64,000 nt of DNA, taken from G963717155 sp963717155. Lineage in GTDB: Bacteria; Actinomycetota; Thermoleophilia; Gaiellales; JALYLC01. Where the stretch lies: contig OY970326.1 of assembly GCA_963717155.1 (NCBI GenBank), positions 4,464,001 to 4,528,000 of the forward strand, given 5' to 3'. How positions within the stretch are numbered: the stretch's first letter is position 1; every line of letters begins with the position of its first letter. The notes under the pieces are model-generated. The model ran no database searches. It had not been told where the DNA came from and was given only the letters and a program-made list of their open reading frames with translations. Of this stretch, positions 60,937-64,000 are shown piece after piece. The position numbers and the translations under genes are program-made.

Positions 60937-62128
60937 CAGCCGGCCTTGAACTCCGTGTAGATCTTCGTGCGCGCCTGCACGATCGCCGGCGACGGGTTCA
61001 GGATGAACTTGTAGTTGTTGACGAGCTCGGCCGGAACGTTGACGAGCGGGTCGTTGCGCAGCGCCGCCGGAAGCTGCGCCATCGCCTTGGGGATCGGGAC
61101 CGGGTAGTTGTGGTACTCGACCTCGACGGCCGCGACCTTGGGATCGAGGATGTTGTTGATCCACGCGTGCGCCGCGAGCGGGTGCTTGGCGTTCTTGAGG
61201 ATCATCCAGTTGTCGGCCCAGCGCTCGGTGGTGCCCGTCGGCAGCACGACCGTGATGTCGCCCTGCTTCTTGCGCGCGTCGCGGATGCGCCGCATGTCGC
61301 CGTTCCATCCCTGCCCGAGCACGATCTTGCCGGCCGATCCGTCGTTGATGTAGTTCGACGACGTGATCGTCGTGACGCCCTTGCGGATCGAGAGCAGGAA
61401 CTTCTTGACGGCTGCGAGCTGCTTGGGATCGCCGGTGTTCGGATCCACGCCGATGGCCATTGCGGCGAGCGGCACGACCTCCTCGGCGCCGTCCATGATG
61501 TTCGTGCGCCCCTTGCTCACGTACTTGGGCAGCAGCTTGTAGAAGTCGTGCATCGTCTTCGGCTGCTCCGTCACGATCTTGTTGTTGTAGAAGAAGCCGG
61601 TGATGCCGTAGTCCTTGACGACGGAGTACTTGCCCGTGGGATCGAAGCTCGGCTTCAGCCAGCTCTTGTCCACGTTCTTCAGGTTCGGCAGCAGGCTCGG
61701 GTTCATCGCCAGCGCGTACCCGGTCTGGATCAGCTGCCCGACCGCGTTCTGGCTCGGCACGACGATGTCGTAGCCTCCGCCGCCGCCCGCGGTGAGCTTG
61801 GCGATCAGCTCGTCGTTCGACGAGTAGTACGTCTCCGTGATCTTGAGGCCGGGATGTGCCTTCTTGAAGTTCTTGTAGGTCGAGGGGTCGTCGTACTGCG
61901 ACCAGTTGTAGATCACGAGGTCGTTCTCGATCTTGGCGGCCGGGGCGGCCGAGGCGGCCGACGCGATGCCGGGGAAGGCGAGCGCGAGCCCTCCCAGACC
62001 AGCGAGCCCGAGCAGCTCGGCCCGTGTGTAGCCCTCGCCGTAGGTGCGCTTCGCAGCCACGGCCAGCCCGTCGAGGCGAGCACGTTCGCCGCGCGGCGCC
62101 AGCATGCGGATCTCGTCCCGGAATGGCG

Positions 62129-62132
<4 letters not shown>
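60936..62132 (-). CDS. potD: Polyamine-binding lipoprotein or periplasmic-type protein PotD/PotF
   Basis: 398 aa. A long N-terminus with a hydrophobic stretch at about residues 40-66 (LLGLAGLGGLALAFPGIASA), which would export or anchor it; no clear lipobox Cys. The mature part starts LVIYNWSQYDDPSTYKNFKK, the PotD/PotF signature, then YDIVVPSQNAVGQLIQ, YGITGFFYNNKI and WADNWMILKNAKHPLAAHAWIN. Binds putrescine or spermidine outside and delivers it to PotBC. ATG overlaps the potA stop (ATGA). Confidence 0.92.
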
Positions 62133-63257
<1,125 letters not shown>

Positions 63258-63261
63258 TCAA

Positions 63262-63268
63262 CTCCTCT
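63262..63268 (-). promoter_or_regulatory. Strong Shine-Dalgarno of potA
   Basis: AGAGGAG on the minus strand, 4 bases before the TTG start at 63257. It supports TTG and marks a leadered mRNA, unlike most units here. Confidence 0.5.
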
Positions 63269-63332
63269 TCCGCGCCGCATACGCGATGTCGAGCGACAGT
63301 ACCGGAAGCGGAGTCGCGGGTCTACGGGCGGG

Positions 63333-64000
63333 TCACGTCGCGCGGGCGGCGCGCGCGATCCCGTTCAGCATTCCCGCGAACACGCGACGGTGGAGCGGCC
63401 AGATCGCGTGCCAGTACGCCAGCCCCGCGACTCCGTCGGGATCGAACAGCGCCGTCTGCGTGATCGTCGATCCGCTGCCGTCCGGGGTCACCTCGAACTG
63501 CAGCCAGGCCCGTCCAGGAAGCCGCATCTCCGCACGCAGGCGCAGCAGGTGGTCCGGCTCGAACCCCTCGACGCGCCAGAAGTCGATCGTGTCGCCGACG
63601 CGCACCCCATCCGGGTCGCGCCGTCCGCGGCGGAGGCCGGGGCCGCCCACGAGCCAGTCGAGGGCGCCGCGCATCGCCCACAGGCGCGGCGCGCTGTACC
63701 ACCCGTTGCGTCCACCGATCTGCCGGATCGGCGCGAACGTCTCGGCCGTCGAGGCGGCGACGTGAGCCGTCCGGACGTCCACGAGCCGCGAGCCGAGCCG
63801 GCGTCCGCCGAAGCTGTCGTCGTCGTTGCCGGCCTCGTCCGACCAGCGCGTCTCGGCGAACTCGAGGTCCTCGTTGTGGAGCGCGCGCTCGACCGCCTGG
63901 CTGACCGTGCGCGGCCGGATCGGAAAGACGTCCAACGCACGGGGGTCGCGCACGGTCGTGTCGCTGCGCAGGCTCTCGACGAGTGCGCGGCCGATGTGGG
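63333..64000 (-). CDS. SDR-type protein with DUF2867 C-terminus (cut by window edge)
   Basis: The frame is open from the right edge (HIGRALVESLRSDTTV) to the stop at 63333, giving the last 221 residues. RPRTVSQAVERALHNEDLEF, then SAPRLWAMRGALDWLVGGPG, DTIDFWRVEGFEPDHLLRLR, LQFEVTPDGSGSTITQTALF and GLAYWHAIWPLHRRVFAGML: the DUF2867 domain that follows an NAD(P)-binding SDR part in YbjT-like proteins. The Rossmann half lies beyond the window. Function unknown. Confidence 0.8.
   Translation of the reverse strand, partial: HIGRALVESLRSDTTVRDPRALDVFPIRPRTVSQAVERALHNEDLEFAETRWSDEAGNDDDSFGGRRLGSRLVDVRTAHVAASTAETFAPIRQIGGRNGWYSAPRLWAMRGALDWLVGGPGLRRGRRDPDGVRVGDTIDFWRVEGFEPDHLLRLRAEMRLPGRAWLQFEVTPDGSGSTITQTALFDPDGVAGLAYWHAIWPLHRRVFAGMLNGIARAARAT

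Overview
The window is GC-rich bacterial DNA with close to all of its sequence coding on one strand or the other, frequent GTG/TTG starts, and four-base start/stop overlaps (GTGA, ATGA, TTGA) between neighbours. At least seventeen genes that open a transcription unit have a TANNNT -10 box only 6-8 bases before the start codon, which is the layout of leaderless mRNA. Together with the gene content this suggests Actinomycetota, and my best guess is the class Thermoleophilia; that assignment is inference, since no rRNA or other marker gene is present. There are no tRNA or rRNA genes, no CRISPR array and no transposase.

About 0-53.5 kb is one very large cell-surface polysaccharide locus in divergent and convergent blocks. 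0.3-9.9 kb: an initiating polyprenyl-phosphate sugar transferase, methyltransferases, an epimerase and glycosyltransferases, including two large multidomain fusions. 9.9-13.1 kb: a sulfotransferase with a Wzm/Wzt-type ABC exporter. 13.2-17.1 kb: a TPP enzyme, a reductase/epimerase and an RfbH (E1) dehydrase, a set that fits a 3,6-dideoxy branched-chain CDP-sugar. 17.2-22.5 kb: glycosyltransferases, a methyltransferase and an acyltransferase. 22.5-28.5 kb: FdtA/FdtB (dTDP-3-amino-3,6-dideoxyhexose), a coiled-coil glycosyltransferase, and divergently an operon of methyltransferase, NeuD-like acetyltransferase, beta-propeller protein and FemAB-like acyltransferase. 28.5-39.4 kb: membrane GT-C-like proteins, DPM1-like and GT2/GT4 glycosyltransferases, and a DUF2304 protein. 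39.4-44.6 kb: an operon for a CDP-6-deoxyhexose that is probably C-methylated (rfbF, rfbG, C-methyltransferase, 3,5-epimerase-like, reductase, glycosyltransferase-like). 44.7-46.2 kb: a Wzx-type flippase. 49.8-53.5 kb: a WbpM/CapD-type dehydratase and a DegT aminotransferase, around a LysR regulator and a small methyltransferase.

The locus therefore encodes several nucleotide-sugar routes (two CDP-linked, one dTDP-linked, one probably UDP-linked), two kinds of exporter (ABC and flippase), and decorations (sulfate, acyl, methyl).

After about 53.5 kb the window turns metabolic: a proline-iminopeptidase-like hydrolase and a PuuB-like FAD oxidase, NudC, an argininosuccinate-lyase-like protein, a nitroreductase, a potABCD polyamine transporter operon, and the end of an SDR/DUF2867 protein.

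Ten genes are broken by single-base indels that cluster in four patches (1.9-4.8, 15.8-20, 48-50.3 and 58.4-62.7 kb). Their protein motifs are otherwise intact, so I read most of these as sequence errors rather than decay; they are annotated as spans covering all frames.
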